Counted from the stretch's first letter, positions 8,578-17,219 are shown. The stretch: DNA of 64,000 nucleotides from Cyclobacteriaceae bacterium (GCA_028281285.1 JANQKF010000016.1:162156-226155), one strand, 5' to 3'. Program-made: numbers and translations. The notes: generated from the letters alone by a model not told the origin.

Positions 8578-10092
8578 TCAAAGCATTGGTTTAATCACCA
8601 AAGCGAGATTATTCACCTCATTTCGTTGAGGCCTGAGCCTCTTTCTATTGGATCGTTTTTTGGTAATAAGGTACAGTAGAGTGCTCAGCAGTCCCAAACC
8701 TAAGAACCACCACTTCCATTGCTCGATAAGCCCTTGTTTCTGTCCGCTATAATCATCGAATTGGAGTTTTATCTGCCCATTTTCGTCCTCAGAAAAGGTT
8801 AACCTTGACCAATAATGGCGGTGTATAAAAGCGGTGATTTTGCCATCTTCACCCAAAACAGGGATCAACGGGTAGCTCCCGGAGTACATTTTTCCATTTC
8901 TGTATTTGATAGTGACCACCCCATTCGGACGATAAAAATCGGACCCCATTTTGTAACGGCCGGTAATTCTATTGGCCAATTTAGGATCAACATCCTGAAT
9001 ACTCAGTTTAAGAACTTCATAAGCATCTCCCAAGGCTGCGGATGCTAATTCAGGTCCCACGAAGAATGGTAAGGACACATAACGATTGGACAGCATAATC
9101 ACTACGAGATTTTCGTCAGGATAAATCCCGAAGTAGGTTGAAAAGCCCGGAGACCTTCCGTTCATCTGATAGCGCTTATGATCGCCTTGTGGATTGAGAA
9201 ACCATCCATAACCTACGCTACTTCCGTAGTCAGTGAGAATAGCTTCCCACGAGCTTTCTGAGAGGAGCTTATTTTCTAGCACAGCTTCGGCAAATTTCTT
9301 CAAATCTCCTACTGTTGAATATACGGATGCGTGTCCTGTTTTCACCGACCAATGGATACCAGGTGCTACTGTGACATCTGTAAATCCCTTCTCTGTGTAC
9401 CCCTTGGCCAAACCAGGAATGTCCTCATCTGTCATGGTATGCGCATAATGTCCTGAGTTATTCATTCCAAGTGGCTTGAAGATTGATTGAGCCAGGTAGG
9501 CTTCGAATGTTTGGTCGGTTACTTTTTCAACGATGGCTGCAAGGACAATGTATTCTGACCGGCCATGTGCGTATTTACTACCTGGTTCGAAAATAAGGTC
9601 ATCATTGTCAAAATAGCTCATTAATCGCTCGGTTGTATGAGGCTGTTTTCGGTTGAAGTTGGCCAAGCGTATGCCTGAATCCCAGGCGGGAATTCCCGAA
9701 CGCTGTGCTAACATATGATGAATCGTTATTTGATCACCATTTCGAAACTCCGGGAAAAAATCACTGATTTTGTCCGATAGACTAAGTTTTCCATCATCGA
9801 CCAACTTCATTATGGCCGCAGAGGTAAATATCATGGATGCCGAAGCCAACATATATTTGGTCTCTTCAGAATTGGCAATATTGTTCTCCTCGTCTTGATT
9901 ACCATAGGACTTGGAGAACCACTCTTTACCATCTTTAACTATGAGAACACTGCCGCCATAGTTATTGGAATTGGCCAATGGTTCCATAATGCTGTTAACC
10001 TTATCGGTCAGAGAGTTTTGCATATCATCCTGACCAAATGTTCTGAAACAGGCCAAAACCATTATCAAGACATACCCGTATTTCATTTTCAT
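8578..10092 (-). CDS. Beta-lactamase-fold serine hydrolase homologue, catalytic motifs degraded
   Basis: Class C beta-lactamase/penicillin-binding-protein-like protein with a signal peptide (MKMKYGYVLIMVLACFRTFGQ) and a C-terminal membrane helix (WWFLGLGLLSTLLYLI) before a basic tail. The start at 10092 is preferred since the extra 22 residues of the longer frame precede the signal peptide. The fold is clear, but all three active-site motifs have changed. SxxK reads SASM (Lys to Met, after YMLA). The YxN motif, aligned through FEPGSK, reads HGR. The HxG motif before PGFS reads MNG. Only the nucleophile-position Ser remains. It is probably a non-catalytic or changed-function relative. A divergent membrane winged-helix regulator starts 130 bases away. 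The C-terminal part resembles the accessory beta domain found in such hydrolases. Confidence 0.85.
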   Translation of the reverse strand: MKMKYGYVLIMVLACFRTFGQDDMQNSLTDKVNSIMEPLANSNNYGGSVLIVKDGKEWFSKSYGNQDEENNIANSEETKYMLASASMIFTSAAIMKLVDDGKLSLSDKISDFFPEFRNGDQITIHHMLAQRSGIPAWDSGIRLANFNRKQPHTTERLMSYFDNDDLIFEPGSKYAHGRSEYIVLAAIVEKVTDQTFEAYLAQSIFKPLGMNNSGHYAHTMTDEDIPGLAKGYTEKGFTDVTVAPGIHWSVKTGHASVYSTVGDLKKFAEAVLENKLLSESSWEAILTDYGSSVGYGWFLNPQGDHKRYQMNGRSPGFSTYFGIYPDENLVVIMLSNRYVSLPFFVGPELASAALGDAYEVLKLSIQDVDPKLANRITGRYKMGSDFYRPNGVVTIKYRNGKMYSGSYPLIPVLGEDGKITAFIHRHYWSRLTFSEDENGQIKLQFDDYSGQKQGLIEQWKWWFLGLGLLSTLLYLITKKRSNRKRLRPQRNEVNNLALVIKPML

Positions 10093-10188
10093 CACACTGT
10101 TGTTTGAGATCAACCTATAATTTCGATTTAGGACTTCTCTAATCCTGACTCTAATCAATAGAATGTTTGTAAATTATACAGGTGAAAA

Positions 10189-10208
10189 AAATCCTTTATA
10201 AATCCTTT
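10189..10208 (+). promoter_or_regulatory. Tandem AAATCCTTT repeats, candidate wHTH operator
   Basis: Two copies of AAATCCTTT begin at 10189 and 10200, exactly 11 bases apart and 14 bases before the next start codon. OmpR/PhoB-type winged helices usually bind direct repeats one helical turn apart, so this could be an autoregulatory site for the adjacent regulator. Inference only. Confidence 0.3.
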
Positions 10209-10221
10209 TTGACTAGTTAGC

Positions 10222-10674
10222 ATGAAGACAACACATATTGAAATTGGAGATAATGTGGCACTGGATACGTTTTCCAGCGAGTTGATCATCAACAATGAAG
10301 AAGGTTCGAAACGAGTTCGGATCGAGCCAATAATGGCTCAGCTGATTGCGATTATGGTAGTCAATGCTGGTGCATTGGTAACCAGACAGGAGCTTATCAA
10401 GGAGGTCTGGAATGGTAATGAGGGCGTTGGAAGCAAAGCCCTAACCAAGAATATCTATAAGATCCGGAAGGTGTTTGAAGCACATGGACTGGACAATCCA
10501 ATCGAAACATTACCGAAAAAAGGGTACCGATTTAATCTTTTGAAGAAGCGCTTCATAGCAAATCGACCAAAAAAACATTGGTTAATTGCTGCAGCTGTCA
10601 TTGGCGCACTCCTGATATTAAATATGGCCGTTCCCGGATTAATCCACGAGATGGCTCAACGTCTCGGGCATTGA
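10222..10674 (+). CDS. Membrane-anchored OmpR/CadC-type winged-helix regulator without sensor domain
   Basis: A 150-residue protein. Residues about 1-112 form an OmpR/PhoB-type DNA-binding winged helix (VTRQELIKEVWNGNEGVG, recognition-helix region LTKNIYKIRK, wing motif LPKKGYRF). A basic linker follows, then one transmembrane helix (LIAAAVIGALLILNMAV) and a tail of about 14 residues ending PGLIHEMAQRLGH. It resembles CadC/ToxR regulators but lacks their large periplasmic sensor. A close paralogue sits at 57813-58250 with the same tail pattern, and a more distant one at 49196-49621. It is divergent from the degraded serine-hydrolase gene and convergent with the aldolase-family gene. Target genes unknown. 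Confidence 0.8.
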   Translation: MKTTHIEIGDNVALDTFSSELIINNEEGSKRVRIEPIMAQLIAIMVVNAGALVTRQELIKEVWNGNEGVGSKALTKNIYKIRKVFEAHGLDNPIETLPKKGYRFNLLKKRFIANRPKKHWLIAAAVIGALLILNMAVPGLIHEMAQRLGH

Positions 10675-10676
10675 TC

Positions 10677-11264
10677 CTAGTGCCATTTAAGAATCACATT
10701 AGCCGCTTCGTTTAAGTCTTGTCCAAATGAAATCACGCCATCCTGGTGTCCTCCCATAACCATAATTTTCTCCCGGGAGATAGGCGTTTCTTTAAAAAGT
10801 CGTTTGATTTCGTTTGCCATTTCGGGTGTCCCATAAGGGACATCAGGTTTGGAGGTGGGGACTTTATCTAACAATCTATTCCACATTTCAGTATTATGAA
10901 CGTGGATCACTGCCCCAATTTCTAAGCTTGATTCATAAAATGACAGGTGAGTTATGCTCTCTGCAGAAGCTTTGACCTGACCTATACAACTTAAGTGATT
11001 CTGTTCTAAGTCATGGTTGGATACTAATGAATAACCGGCAGGTAAAAGGTTCGTCAAATTGCCAGTTTGAGTCCCGGAGATGAGCATACCTTCCTTAAGT
11101 CGAATGCTGATGTTACCGTACCCGATATTGTTCTCTTCGTAGACGCCAATCAGGCCCAATTGATGCATTTTGTCTCTCCAAAACATTAGCGCATCGGGAA
11201 CATCTACCGGGAGTGGCGAGTTGATCCAGTTGCATTGAAACTTTATGACACCCTCATCCATCAT
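10677..11264 (-). CDS. Class II aldolase/MtnB-like protein
   Basis: A 195-residue class II aldolase/adducin-domain protein. It shows the GNIS phosphate-binding motif (50-53), zinc-ligand histidines in VIHVHNTE (His121, His123) and a third in GGHQDGV (His173). Start at 11264: the ATG lies one base past the mtnA stop; a longer frame would overlap mtnA by 53 bases. Coupling to mtnA points to the next step on methylthioribulose-1-phosphate. That would be either the MtnB dehydratase of the methionine salvage pathway or the aldolase of the DHAP shunt, which makes dihydroxyacetone phosphate and methylthioacetaldehyde. No MtnC, MtnD or MtnK homologue is in the window, so the choice stays open. Confidence 0.78.
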   Translation of the reverse strand: MMDEGVIKFQCNWINSPLPVDVPDALMFWRDKMHQLGLIGVYEENNIGYGNISIRLKEGMLISGTQTGNLTNLLPAGYSLVSNHDLEQNHLSCIGQVKASAESITHLSFYESSLEIGAVIHVHNTEMWNRLLDKVPTSKPDVPYGTPEMANEIKRLFKETPISREKIMVMGGHQDGVISFGQDLNEAANVILKWH

Positions 11265-11265
11265 C

Positions 11266-12372
11266 TCAATCAAATTTTTCAGGAAACAATATCTTAATGC
11301 CTTCTTCCGAGGCTTCACATATTCCCCGTTCGGTGATTAACCCTGTGACATATTTAGCTGGAGTCACATCAAAACCGTAGTTCAATGCTTGAGTCTCTTT
11401 TGGTGAAATCAGGACAGATTTTGATTCAGCTCCATCAAGGCCCCTAACGTATTTGACTTCATCAGCATCTCTTTCCTCAATAGGGATGTCTTGGACGCCA
11501 TTTTTAATAGAAACATCTAGTGAGGACGAAGGCAAGGCTACATAAAAGGGAACATTGTTATCGTGTGCGGCAAGCGCCTTGAGATAAGTGCCGATTTTAT
11601 TGGCTACATCCCCATTTCTTGCGGTTCTGTCCGTTCCAACAATCACAATGTCGACCATTCCTTGTTGCATTAAATGCCCCCCTGTATTGTCCGTTATGAG
11701 TGTATGTGGAATTCCTTGTTCAACGAGCTCAAAGGTGGTGAGACTGGCTCCCTGATTTCGTGGTCGGGTTTCATCCACCCATACATGTATTTCTATACCT
11801 TCTTTCTGTGCATGATATACGGGCGATAAAGCAGTTCCCCAATCGACTGTAGCCAGCCATCCGGCATTACAATGAGTCAAAATATTAACTGCACCTTCCT
11901 TTCTACTTGTTATTTGCTTAATGAGTTCAACACCATAGAGCCCTATTCGCTGACAGGTTGAAATATCCTCCTCTTTGATCTCATGTGCTCTTTTGAGTGC
12001 GAGACTTATCTTTTCGGACCAGGCTTCAGCGATGGCAATGGCGTCCATTACTTCATTTATTGCCCAGACAAGATTGACAGCTGTCGGGCGAGTCCCTTTA
12101 AGCTTCTCACCTACCATTGCCAGATATTCAGTTGGGTCGTGACGATCCAACGCTTCCCTGCATCCCAGGTACATGCCGTAAGCTGCTGTGACACCAATTA
12201 GAGGTGCTCCCCGAACAACCATTTCCCTGATGGCATAAACGGCATCATCTGTGGTAGATATATTGAAAATCCGAATGGAGTGTGGAAGGTAACGCTGGTC
12301 GAAGACATGTATTAATCCTGGATTTTCGGTGTCCAACCAAATTGTATGTTCGTGCTTTCCATTGATTTTCAT
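11266..12372 (-). CDS. mtnA: S-methyl-5-thioribose-1-phosphate isomerase
   Basis: MtnA (368 residues) interconverts methylthioribose-1-phosphate and methylthioribulose-1-phosphate in salvage of methylthioadenosine. The family's conserved Cys168 (LTHCNAGWLA) and Asp248 (GTDRTARNGDVANKIGTY) are the two catalytic residues, with spacing equal to that in the Bacillus enzyme. Other family segments are present: MVVRGAPLIG near the N-terminus and RPTAVNLVWA. The start gives MKINGKHEHTIWL, a normal N-terminus. It is the third gene of a tight minus-strand cluster (gap of 16 bases from the membrane protein upstream, one base to the aldolase gene downstream). Related to eIF2B alpha-type folds, but the residues here favour MtnA. 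Confidence 0.93.
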   Translation of the reverse strand: MKINGKHEHTIWLDTENPGLIHVFDQRYLPHSIRIFNISTTDDAVYAIREMVVRGAPLIGVTAAYGMYLGCREALDRHDPTEYLAMVGEKLKGTRPTAVNLVWAINEVMDAIAIAEAWSEKISLALKRAHEIKEEDISTCQRIGLYGVELIKQITSRKEGAVNILTHCNAGWLATVDWGTALSPVYHAQKEGIEIHVWVDETRPRNQGASLTTFELVEQGIPHTLITDNTGGHLMQQGMVDIVIVGTDRTARNGDVANKIGTYLKALAAHDNNVPFYVALPSSSLDVSIKNGVQDIPIEERDADEVKYVRGLDGAESKSVLISPKETQALNYGFDVTPAKYVTGLITERGICEASEEGIKILFPEKFD

Positions 12373-12388
12373 TTTTAATGGATCTGGA

Positions 12389-12847
12389 TCAAGTGACTAT
12401 TAATGGCAGAAGGCTCTCAGCAGTTCCGATTGCGACACTCCCCAACAAGGCTAATTTGGAAATCGGTTTGGTCTGGAATGCATTGGAGTGAGCAATCCAT
12501 AACGCGGGTATTGCAAATACCAAAAGCACAATTGAGGTAAGCAATGAACTATAAGAGACAGTAACACCTATTATATCAAAAAAGACCTCCTCAATTATCA
12601 TATAACCGAATACGGCAAGCACAAAATTTGTCCGATCATGGCCTTTATAAAGCAACACGGCACCGTTAATCAAAACCACACTGATAACAACATTCGCAAA
12701 CTTTAGATAATACTCTGGTTTGAAATAAGTTTCAAAAGACACACTGATTTGATTATTCAGGAGAAAATAACAGATCACAAACAGGCCAGCGCTTGCAAAT
12801 GAAAACGCAATCAATTTTCTCCATTTCCTGGAAGTACTATCGGACAT
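12389..12847 (-). CDS. Small four-helix membrane protein of unknown function
   Basis: A 152-residue hydrophobic protein with four predicted transmembrane segments (about 10-30, 48-66, 72-92 and 100-118), followed by a fifth hydrophobic stretch at the C-terminus. I recognise no family motif. The N-terminus (MSDSTSRKWRK) is basic, suggesting an inside orientation. It lies in a compact same-strand cluster, 21 bases after the Gfo/Idh/MocA oxidoreductase gene and 16 bases before mtnA, so it is probably co-transcribed with both. Whether it moves a substrate for either enzyme cannot be told. Confidence 0.6.
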   Translation of the reverse strand: MSDSTSRKWRKLIAFSFASAGLFVICYFLLNNQISVSFETYFKPEYYLKFANVVISVVLINGAVLLYKGHDRTNFVLAVFGYMIIEEVFFDIIGVTVSYSSLLTSIVLLVFAIPALWIAHSNAFQTKPISKLALLGSVAIGTAESLLPLIVT

Positions 12848-12868
12848 CTTGAGTCGCTCTATTTCTTA

Positions 12869-14197
12869 CTAAAATTCTCTGTAGGGTGCGTCAAGAAACT
12901 TATTGGCCTCGTTTTCCTTAAATCGTGCGGTATCAGCATCCCAATGAAGGGTTTTGCCTGGGAATCGTCCTGCGATTACACCAAGAAGAATGGTCTCGGT
13001 AAGTCGAGCTGCATATGAAAATGGAGCGCTACATTCATCCTTGCCCAGACATGCATCAACAAACTGGTGATAATGCTTATTACTTTCCGACCCATAATCA
13101 GTGGTGGGGCTTCCAACATAGTCAAACTTGTCCAACTCAAGATCAACATATTTCCCTTTCACTATATGCCTGGGTAATTGCATGAAGTGCGGCAATAGAA
13201 GTTTGCCTTTCTCACCGATAAACATGGCTCCCTGATCTGGTAACTCATCACCATTAGGCAATTCGAAATCTTTATGTTTATTCGGAGCACCAGGACCATC
13301 ATACCAAACCCATTTAAATTTCTTCGTTGTGTATTCGGTACCCGGAAATTCGTAAGTCACTATGTTGTGTTCGGGGAATCCATACCCTGTGGGCTTTCTA
13401 CATTCATTTTTGATGGTTTTTGGGATATCGAGTGCAAGTGCATTGTAGGGAGTATCAAAAATATGGACACCCATGTCACCTAAGGTGCCACAACCATAGT
13501 CCATAATCTTCCTCCAATTTCCTGGGTGGTATTGACCTTCTTTGTAAGGTCGATCGGGTGAGGTGCCCAGCCAGAGGTTCCAGTCCAGTTTCGAGGGGAC
13601 CGGGTCACTACCTGAAGGCGCTGGTCCGTCATAGCCCCAATTTTTTGGTGACCACGCACGAACGCGCTTCACCTTCCCTATTATTCCGGAACGAATTAAT
13701 TCAGTGCCCAGCTTATAATCATAAAACGAGTGCACTTGAATACCCATTTGTGTAGTAAGGTTCTTTTCTTTCGCCAGTTTGTTCATTGCCCTGGCCTCGG
13801 TGACGTGATGGGTTAATGGCTTTTGACAATACACGGACTTACCCATTTCCATTGCCATCATTGAAGCCGGGGCATGAGTGTGGTCCGGGGTAGACACGAC
13901 CACAGCATCGATTTGACCACCTATCTCTCTTAAAAGGGCTCGATAATCAGAATAGGTCTTGGCATTTGGGTGGAGTTTAGCCGCTGTCTGTAATCGTTCC
14001 GAATCTACATCACATAGTGCGACTACTTCAACAGCCGAGTGGGAAGCAATTGCTTTTAGATCTTCCATACCCATTCCGCCTACGCCTATATGAGCGGTCC
14101 GAAGTTTGTCGGACTGACCTAATTTCCACATTGGTGATGGAATTACGGCTGCAGATGTCAGTAATGCGGCACTTTTTAAAAATTCTCTCTTGTTCAT
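12869..14197 (-). CDS. Gfo/Idh/MocA-family oxidoreductase with Tat-like signal
   Basis: NAD(P)-dependent sugar or cyclitol oxidoreductase-like protein of 442 residues. The N-terminus NKREFLKSAALLTSAAV is the KR-type twin-arginine leader common in exported members of this family. The Rossmann domain follows (RTAHIGVGGMGMEDL, about 32-46), then DHTHAPASMMAME and the family EKP-type motif seen here as CQKPLTHHVTEA. The C-terminal half matches the alpha/beta dimerisation domain, with WNLWLGTSPDRPY and DYGCGTLGDMGVH. Exported members with bound cofactor often act in polysaccharide or sugar-derivative metabolism; the substrate here is unknown. First gene of the minus-strand cluster leading to mtnA; the functional link is not evident. 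Confidence 0.88.
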   Translation of the reverse strand: MNKREFLKSAALLTSAAVIPSPMWKLGQSDKLRTAHIGVGGMGMEDLKAIASHSAVEVVALCDVDSERLQTAAKLHPNAKTYSDYRALLREIGGQIDAVVVSTPDHTHAPASMMAMEMGKSVYCQKPLTHHVTEARAMNKLAKEKNLTTQMGIQVHSFYDYKLGTELIRSGIIGKVKRVRAWSPKNWGYDGPAPSGSDPVPSKLDWNLWLGTSPDRPYKEGQYHPGNWRKIMDYGCGTLGDMGVHIFDTPYNALALDIPKTIKNECRKPTGYGFPEHNIVTYEFPGTEYTTKKFKWVWYDGPGAPNKHKDFELPNGDELPDQGAMFIGEKGKLLLPHFMQLPRHIVKGKYVDLELDKFDYVGSPTTDYGSESNKHYHQFVDACLGKDECSAPFSYAARLTETILLGVIAGRFPGKTLHWDADTARFKENEANKFLDAPYREF

Positions 14198-14432
14198 GTT
14201 TATTTGCTTGTACGAACACTATCTTTTGGGACTGGGATTGAGTCGCAAGTCCTGAAACAACCAATATAATCTATTTTGAACAAGCGTCATTCAATAAAAT
14301 GTCTTTATGGTTGATTAGCGGGTGTCTTGAAATTTTCCTCAAAATTTGTTATTTCTAATACTGGGAAAATGTGCCTGATCAAATTATCGGTTAAAAGGTT
14401 CGTTTTTCTTCTAAAGAAGTACACTGACAGAT

Positions 14433-16658
14433 ATGAATTATATGCCCGCTACTGGCCTGAAGGGGCTTCGAGAAAACTGGCGTAATGACCTTATCGCTTC
14501 GATAAGCGTTGCCTTGGTGGCGCTTCCACTTGCATTGGGCATTGCAATAGCCTCAGGGGTTGAGCCAATGGCTGGTATACTCTCCTGTATCATTGGAGGT
14601 GTTGTTACTACTTTCTTTCGAGGTTCTCATATGGCGATCAATGGCCCCGCTGCCGGACTGATTGCGGTTGTTTTAGGTGGTCTTGGTGCCTTGGATGGGA
14701 ATATTAACTATGTTTTAGCTGCCATTGTAGTTTCGGGCGGATTACAGGTACTTCAGGGGATTTTAAAGTTAGGTCGCTATGGCAGAATGCTCCCATCTTC
14801 TGTACTACAGGGTATTATGGCGGCTATTGGTTTAATCATTTTCACTAAACAGATTCACTTTGCTTTAGGCACAGAATCAAGTTCTGATGCCATCATAGCT
14901 ACCCTAAAGGAGGCTGTATTGAAGTTACCTGAAGCCAATCCATTCATTGTGGCTATTTCGCTTTCAGGAATATTGCTGCTGGTTTTTTACAAGAAGATTA
15001 ACATACGATTCTTTCATTTGATACCTGCCCCTATGTGGGTATTGATCATTTCCCTTCCGTTCGTTTTCGGTTTTGACTTCTTCACCGAACAGGTTCGGGT
15101 GCTGTTTGGTAGAGAATATAATTTGGGTCCCGAATTTCTGATCAAGATCCCGGACAACCCGATTGACGCTCTGCTCTTTCCCGACTTCAGTAGAATCAAT
15201 ACTGTACCATTTTGGACTACAGTAATCTCAATTAACCTGATCGCTTCGATTCAGACTCTTGCAATGGCCCGAGCGGTTGATAAATTGGATCCTTATAAGC
15301 GAGTGACCAACCTTGATAAAGATCTCATCGGAATGGGGCTGAGTTCAATGGCTGCCGGGGCAATAGGAGGCCTTCCGATTATCACAGTGATTGTGAGAAG
15401 CACCGTGAATATTCAGAGCAATGCAAAGACGAAATGGTCGAACATGTACCACGGACTGTTTCTATTAGTCTTTGTTTTGATCCTGGCCCCTGTTCTTCAG
15501 AGTATCCCACTGGCAGCACTCGCGGCTATTCTAGTCTTCACTGGCTTTAAACTGGCTTCCCCAAAGATGTTTAGATTAGCCTATGATCAAGGTGTGGAGC
15601 AACTCCTGTTTATGATCTCTACTCTTTTTATTACCCTTTTTACAGATTTACTCACGGGAATATTTGGAGGAATACTCGTGACGCTCATTCTCCATATGCT
15701 TTTGGCTAAAGTGGGTTTTGGTCAGTTTTTCAAAATGATCTTTCGTTCAGGATCTAGGGTCTACAAACGAGAAGACGGGTCTTATGACATAAAATTAAAG
15801 GGGGTTGCCAATTTCCTCGCTGTTTTGGAAATCAACAGGCTTCTGGAAGAAGTTCCCGAAGCATCTACCATGAGGATAGATTTATCTAAAACACGTTTGG
15901 TGGATCTATCAATGATGGAAAATATCATTGAATTTAAGCGTGTTCGGGATAACATGGGAGGCAATGTGACCATTACTGGCTTAAACAAGCATGTCTCTAG
16001 TAGTAGTCATAATCGAGCGCTAAAATTGGTGGTTGATCCTTTTAGAAAGCGAGTTACCCAGCGTCAAATTCAACTCCAGAAATTGGCTATTCAAAACAAG
16101 TGGTCATTTGAGCGTGAAGTCGATTGGAACACCTCTTATCTGAGAAATTTTCGATTCTTCGAATCGAGACCTATCGAAAGAAAAAAGAATTCTTTGCGCG
16201 GCAAGGATTTAACACATAATGTAGAATGGGAAGTTGCTGACATTGTTTTTGATGAAGGTGCCATGCTATCGTTGGAGATTTTTCACACTACAGTGCAGAT
16301 TATAAGACTAAATCAAAAAATCCCGATGTTCAGTATAGAAAAAGAAGGATTGTTTGACAAGATTTTCGATCGTGTGAAGGCATTATCCGGATTCACCGAG
16401 CACGGACTCCAATTCTATCCCAAGATTTCAAGAAAGTTTATTCTGATGGGTGAAGGAGATGAAACGATTATACCCTTCTTTAATCAAGACCTCATCGACT
16501 TTCTTGATGAGCATGAGATTCATCATATTGAAAGTAATGGAGAGGCTCTGATGATATTCAAGTATCTGCATATAGCACCAGCTGATGAGGTAAAAAACCT
16601 GTTGGAGTACTCTTCCGAATTATTGAGTCACATGAATCTCAAAGAAGGTCAAGAATGA
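14433..16658 (+). CDS. SulP-family anion transporter with STAS domain and extra C-terminal domain
   Basis: Inner-membrane SLC26/SulP permease of 741 residues. Residues about 1-440 carry the multi-helix transporter core, with the signature region IASGVEPMAGIL...GSHMAINGPAAGLIAV near the N-terminus. A STAS domain spans about 450-530 (MRIDLSKTRLVDLSMMENI). About 200 further residues (530-741) form a soluble domain I do not recognise, rich in charged residues and possibly a pair of small alpha/beta units. Bacterial members carry bicarbonate, sulfate or dicarboxylates; no carbonic anhydrase or sulfate gene nearby indicates which. The stop overlaps the convergent NTF2-like gene by ten bases. The 235-base upstream gap holds no clear promoter consensus. 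Confidence 0.88.
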   Translation: MNYMPATGLKGLRENWRNDLIASISVALVALPLALGIAIASGVEPMAGILSCIIGGVVTTFFRGSHMAINGPAAGLIAVVLGGLGALDGNINYVLAAIVVSGGLQVLQGILKLGRYGRMLPSSVLQGIMAAIGLIIFTKQIHFALGTESSSDAIIATLKEAVLKLPEANPFIVAISLSGILLLVFYKKINIRFFHLIPAPMWVLIISLPFVFGFDFFTEQVRVLFGREYNLGPEFLIKIPDNPIDALLFPDFSRINTVPFWTTVISINLIASIQTLAMARAVDKLDPYKRVTNLDKDLIGMGLSSMAAGAIGGLPIITVIVRSTVNIQSNAKTKWSNMYHGLFLLVFVLILAPVLQSIPLAALAAILVFTGFKLASPKMFRLAYDQGVEQLLFMISTLFITLFTDLLTGIFGGILVTLILHMLLAKVGFGQFFKMIFRSGSRVYKREDGSYDIKLKGVANFLAVLEINRLLEEVPEASTMRIDLSKTRLVDLSMMENIIEFKRVRDNMGGNVTITGLNKHVSSSSHNRALKLVVDPFRKRVTQRQIQLQKLAIQNKWSFEREVDWNTSYLRNFRFFESRPIERKKNSLRGKDLTHNVEWEVADIVFDEGAMLSLEIFHTTVQIIRLNQKIPMFSIEKEGLFDKIFDRVKALSGFTEHGLQFYPKISRKFILMGEGDETIIPFFNQDLIDFLDEHEIHHIESNGEALMIFKYLHIAPADEVKNLLEYSSELLSHMNLKEGQE

Positions 16659-17014
16659 TTCTTTAATTTCCTGGATTCACTGATCTCTCCCTCTATATTA
16701 TAATAAGCAATGATCTCGGAGATTTGCCCATCCTTTATATATAGCCATTCACTAACCTCCATTGTAAATGCAGGATTGGTTATAGTGTAGCGAACACAGC
16801 CCCGGTTTCCTTCATAAAGCTCATCATGCAATCTAATTTCATTACCAAGGAACTTGTCTTTGTTAGGAATGACCAAATCGAAGTAGTTCCGTTTACCTTC
16901 TATCGTTCCATAAGGGCTTGTATGTCTGAAATCATCGGTAAGAGGAAGGTTGAGAAAATCGCCTTCGTCCCATTTTTCAAACCATTCGTGGACTAATTCA
17001 TAAGTGCTTTTCAT
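16649..17014 (-). CDS. SnoaL/NTF2-like small protein
   Basis: About 121 residues (or 128 if started at 17035) with the cone-shaped SnoaL/NTF2-like pattern: N-terminal helix STYELVHEWFEKWDEGDF, then HTSPYGTIEGKRNYFDLV, and a curved sheet ending FTMEVSEWLYIKDGQISEII. The fold is used by polyketide cyclases, ketosteroid isomerase-like enzymes and ligand-binding proteins; no catalytic identity can be assigned. The gene overlaps the 3' end of the SulP gene by ten bases in convergent orientation. No signal peptide, so probably cytoplasmic. Confidence 0.72.
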   Translation of the reverse strand: MKSTYELVHEWFEKWDEGDFLNLPLTDDFRHTSPYGTIEGKRNYFDLVIPNKDKFLGNEIRLHDELYEGNRGCVRYTITNPAFTMEVSEWLYIKDGQISEIIAYYNIEGEISESRKLKNHS

Positions 17015-17219
17015 ATGCTCTAATTTAAGGTTCAAGATTAGTGGATCCTAAGTCGGTACGCATCCGCCAAAAGGATGAATTCTGAAATATTAATTGTCAT
17101 CATGGAACCTTGATGGCTTAACCGAGAGGGTATTTCATGACAGGTACTGCCATTTGAATAATTTTCATCTGCCTCTCATTAGTATTTTGGTATTTTTCAT
17201 TTCAACCTTTATTGAAACC

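Noticed and set aside
17094..17219. Extended N-terminus of the propeller protein from 17094
   Set aside because: The added 42 residues lack family sense, while the ATG at 17220 begins a proper signal peptide.
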